NCBI GenBank assembly: GCA_905210885.1
Contig: CAJLYO010000085.1
Span: forward strand, 1 to 7,066
Reading direction: 5' to 3'
Source of the DNA: an uncultured Eubacteriales bacterium
GTDB taxonomy: Bacteria > Bacillota > Clostridia > Monoglobales > Firm-18
DNA: 7,066 nucleotides
Notes under the pieces: generated by a model
The model's database searches: none
What the model saw: only the letters and a program-made list of their open reading frames with translations
What the model was told of the DNA's origin: nothing
Position numbers and translations under genes: made by a program
Shown here: one piece after another, positions 5,938-7,066 of the stretch
Numbering within the stretch: position 1 is the first letter of the stretch
Layout: each line of letters opens with the position of its first letter

Positions 5938-7066
5938 TTGAGGTCAAAAAGTTTTTTGCTGACAGTAAGCTGTTTTGTTATTACGCTTTTTTGGACGGCT
6001 GCGGTGCGTGCAAATGATGAAAGCTTTATGCTGCTTAGCGATGAGAAAAATATTTATATCGCAGGAAAAACCGAACCGGAAAAGCAAGCGGCGGTTTTAA
6101 TACTAAACGAAGGCTTTGAAATTTCCGATATTGCCTCTCCGGTGCGTGCCGAACAGGCGATATTTTGCGCCGACCAGACAACGTCTGACGAAAAAGGGGT
6201 GTACTCTTTTGTTTTTGACAAAAGCAATATTTCCGACAGGCTTTCGTATGCGGTTTATATTATCGGCTCTGATTCGGTGCTGCCGCAAACAGGCAAGCTT
6301 TCGTCTGCCTGCAGCACGGTCGGCAAAGATATATTAAACGTCCTTGATTTCGGAATAGATAACACCGGTATCGGTGATATGACCGTTTATCTTACGGCTC
6401 TGCACAATACCGGTAAAAAAATCTACTATCCGTCAGGTACATACCGCTTTAACGGAAAAACGCTTAACTTATCGGGCGGTGTTGAGTTTGAAAGTCTTGA
6501 GTCTGTTAAAGTGAAAAATGATGTTTCGGACGCAAATATTATTCAGTTTGATAACAATGGCAATTTAATTGGACTTATTCAAAACCACCTTGAGCATGAC
6601 GAGTCGGACGAGGGCAGCGGCTGGAAAATGGATATAGGCACATTGGTGCCGCCCCCGGTTTCAACAGCAGAGTATAAAACGAAAGCAGACTTCATACCGT
6701 TTTGGTATAATGATTTCGGTCTTGAGTTTACAAGGTCAAACTCCCTTGCGTATAAAGGTTGGTATTACTGGAGCTGGAACTTTGCATCAAACGTTTCCGC
6801 CGACCCGAAATATGCTTACGCCCCGGACAGGCACCCTCTTATCGGTTTTTACAAGGGTGACGATTCCACGGTTTTGGACTGGCAGTGCTATTGGCTCAAA
6901 GAATACGGGGCTAAAGCGGTTACGCTTTATTCCACGCATACCGCCGCCGGAATTTCAAAAACGTGGAGTAGTGAAGCAGACAGAAATTATTGGATATATC
7001 AGCTTTTTAACAATACCCCGAACTTTAAAGGGCTTAAATATATTCTGACCCTTACGCCGCCGTTTG
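5938..7066 (+). CDS. Secreted multidomain carbohydrate-active-like protein, 3' truncated
   Basis: The open frame starts at TTG 5938 and runs through the right edge with at least 376 codons. A typical signal peptide (basic RSK, hydrophobic core about 6-22, cleavage probably after VRA at residue 25) sends the product out of the cell. Residues about 30-115 look like a beta-sandwich segment with a DEKGVYSFVFDK hallmark, as seen in repeat domains of Clostridial surface proteins. Residues about 132-190 resemble the opening of a pectate-lyase-3/GH28-type beta-helix: NVLDFGIDNTG (134-144), then YYPSGTYRFNG from 163. Residues from about 274 (GWYYWSWN, then HPLIGFYKGDD from 299 and LKEYGAKAV, 320-328) resemble the start of a GH99/GH71-like barrel, a family of glycan-active enzymes. 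Catalytic residues would lie beyond the edge. The secreted location is well supported, the domain names moderately, the substrate not at all. It has its own promoter but may serve the same glycan-use theme as the upstream operon. Confidence 0.8.
   Translation, partial: MRSKSFLLTVSCFVITLFWTAAVRANDESFMLLSDEKNIYIAGKTEPEKQAAVLILNEGFEISDIASPVRAEQAIFCADQTTSDEKGVYSFVFDKSNISDRLSYAVYIIGSDSVLPQTGKLSSACSTVGKDILNVLDFGIDNTGIGDMTVYLTALHNTGKKIYYPSGTYRFNGKTLNLSGGVEFESLESVKVKNDVSDANIIQFDNNGNLIGLIQNHLEHDESDEGSGWKMDIGTLVPPPVSTAEYKTKADFIPFWYNDFGLEFTRSNSLAYKGWYYWSWNFASNVSADPKYAYAPDRHPLIGFYKGDDSTVLDWQCYWLKEYGAKAVTLYSTHTAAGISKTWSSEADRNYWIYQLFNNTPNFKGLKYILTLTPPF

Noticed and set aside
6116..7048. Plus-strand frames at 6116-6337 and 6710-7048 and a minus-strand frame at 6103-6288
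   Set aside because: All overlap the continuous TTG-initiated frame from 5938, which has a signal peptide, a promoter, a ribosome site and domain-like motifs; the others have none.
1..7066. CRISPR arrays, tRNA or rRNA genes, riboswitches, insertion sequences
   Set aside because: No regularly spaced repeats, cloverleaf-like sequences, conserved riboswitch cores or transposase-like frames were seen; the intergenic spaces are all under 180 bp and are accounted for.

Overview
The window looks like a piece of an anaerobic, low-to-moderate GC Gram-positive chromosome (class Clostridia or a near relative). This rests on strong purine-rich Shine-Dalgarno sites, an oxygen-sensitive glycyl radical enzyme (GRE) with its radical-SAM activase, a two-pass membrane AraC-type regulator of the kind common in Firmicutes, and a secreted protein with carbohydrate-active-enzyme-like modules. 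No species can be named from the sequence alone.

Layout. Bases 1-51 hold the first 17 codons of a minus-strand gene that leaves the window. Bases 52-165 are a divergent intergenic region with a very good minus-strand sigma-A promoter and a weaker plus-strand one. From 166 to 5761 four plus-strand genes are closely packed: a PFL2-like GRE of unassigned substrate (166-2355), its activase (2352-3206, start/stop overlap), a cytoplasmic SGNH/GDSL-type hydrolase (3265-3909) and a membrane-anchored AraC-family sensor-regulator (3944-5761). A strong intrinsic terminator at 5760-5794 closes the group. After a short spacer with a 22-bp-period repeat and a good promoter, a secreted multidomain protein starts at a TTG codon (5938) and runs off the right edge. 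It has a signal peptide, a beta-sandwich-like segment, a pectate-lyase-like start of a beta-helix and the beginning of a GH99/GH71-like segment.

How the genes may work together. The activase installs the glycyl radical on Gly706 of the GRE, which then generates a thiyl radical on Cys389. The regulator, with an extracytoplasmic sensing region and a DNA-binding C-terminus, probably senses an outside ligand and controls the operon that contains it, its divergent neighbour, or both. The SGNH hydrolase may remove an acyl group from the GRE's substrate or from a related carbohydrate inside the cell. Together with the downstream secreted carbohydrate-active-looking protein this suggests an inducible module for taking apart a decorated glycan-derived compound anaerobically. 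The substrate is not known, and the GRE's active-site surroundings do not match the well-characterised GRE classes I can recall. The GRE, activase, SGNH and membrane-AraC set is the main candidate for an undescribed system here.
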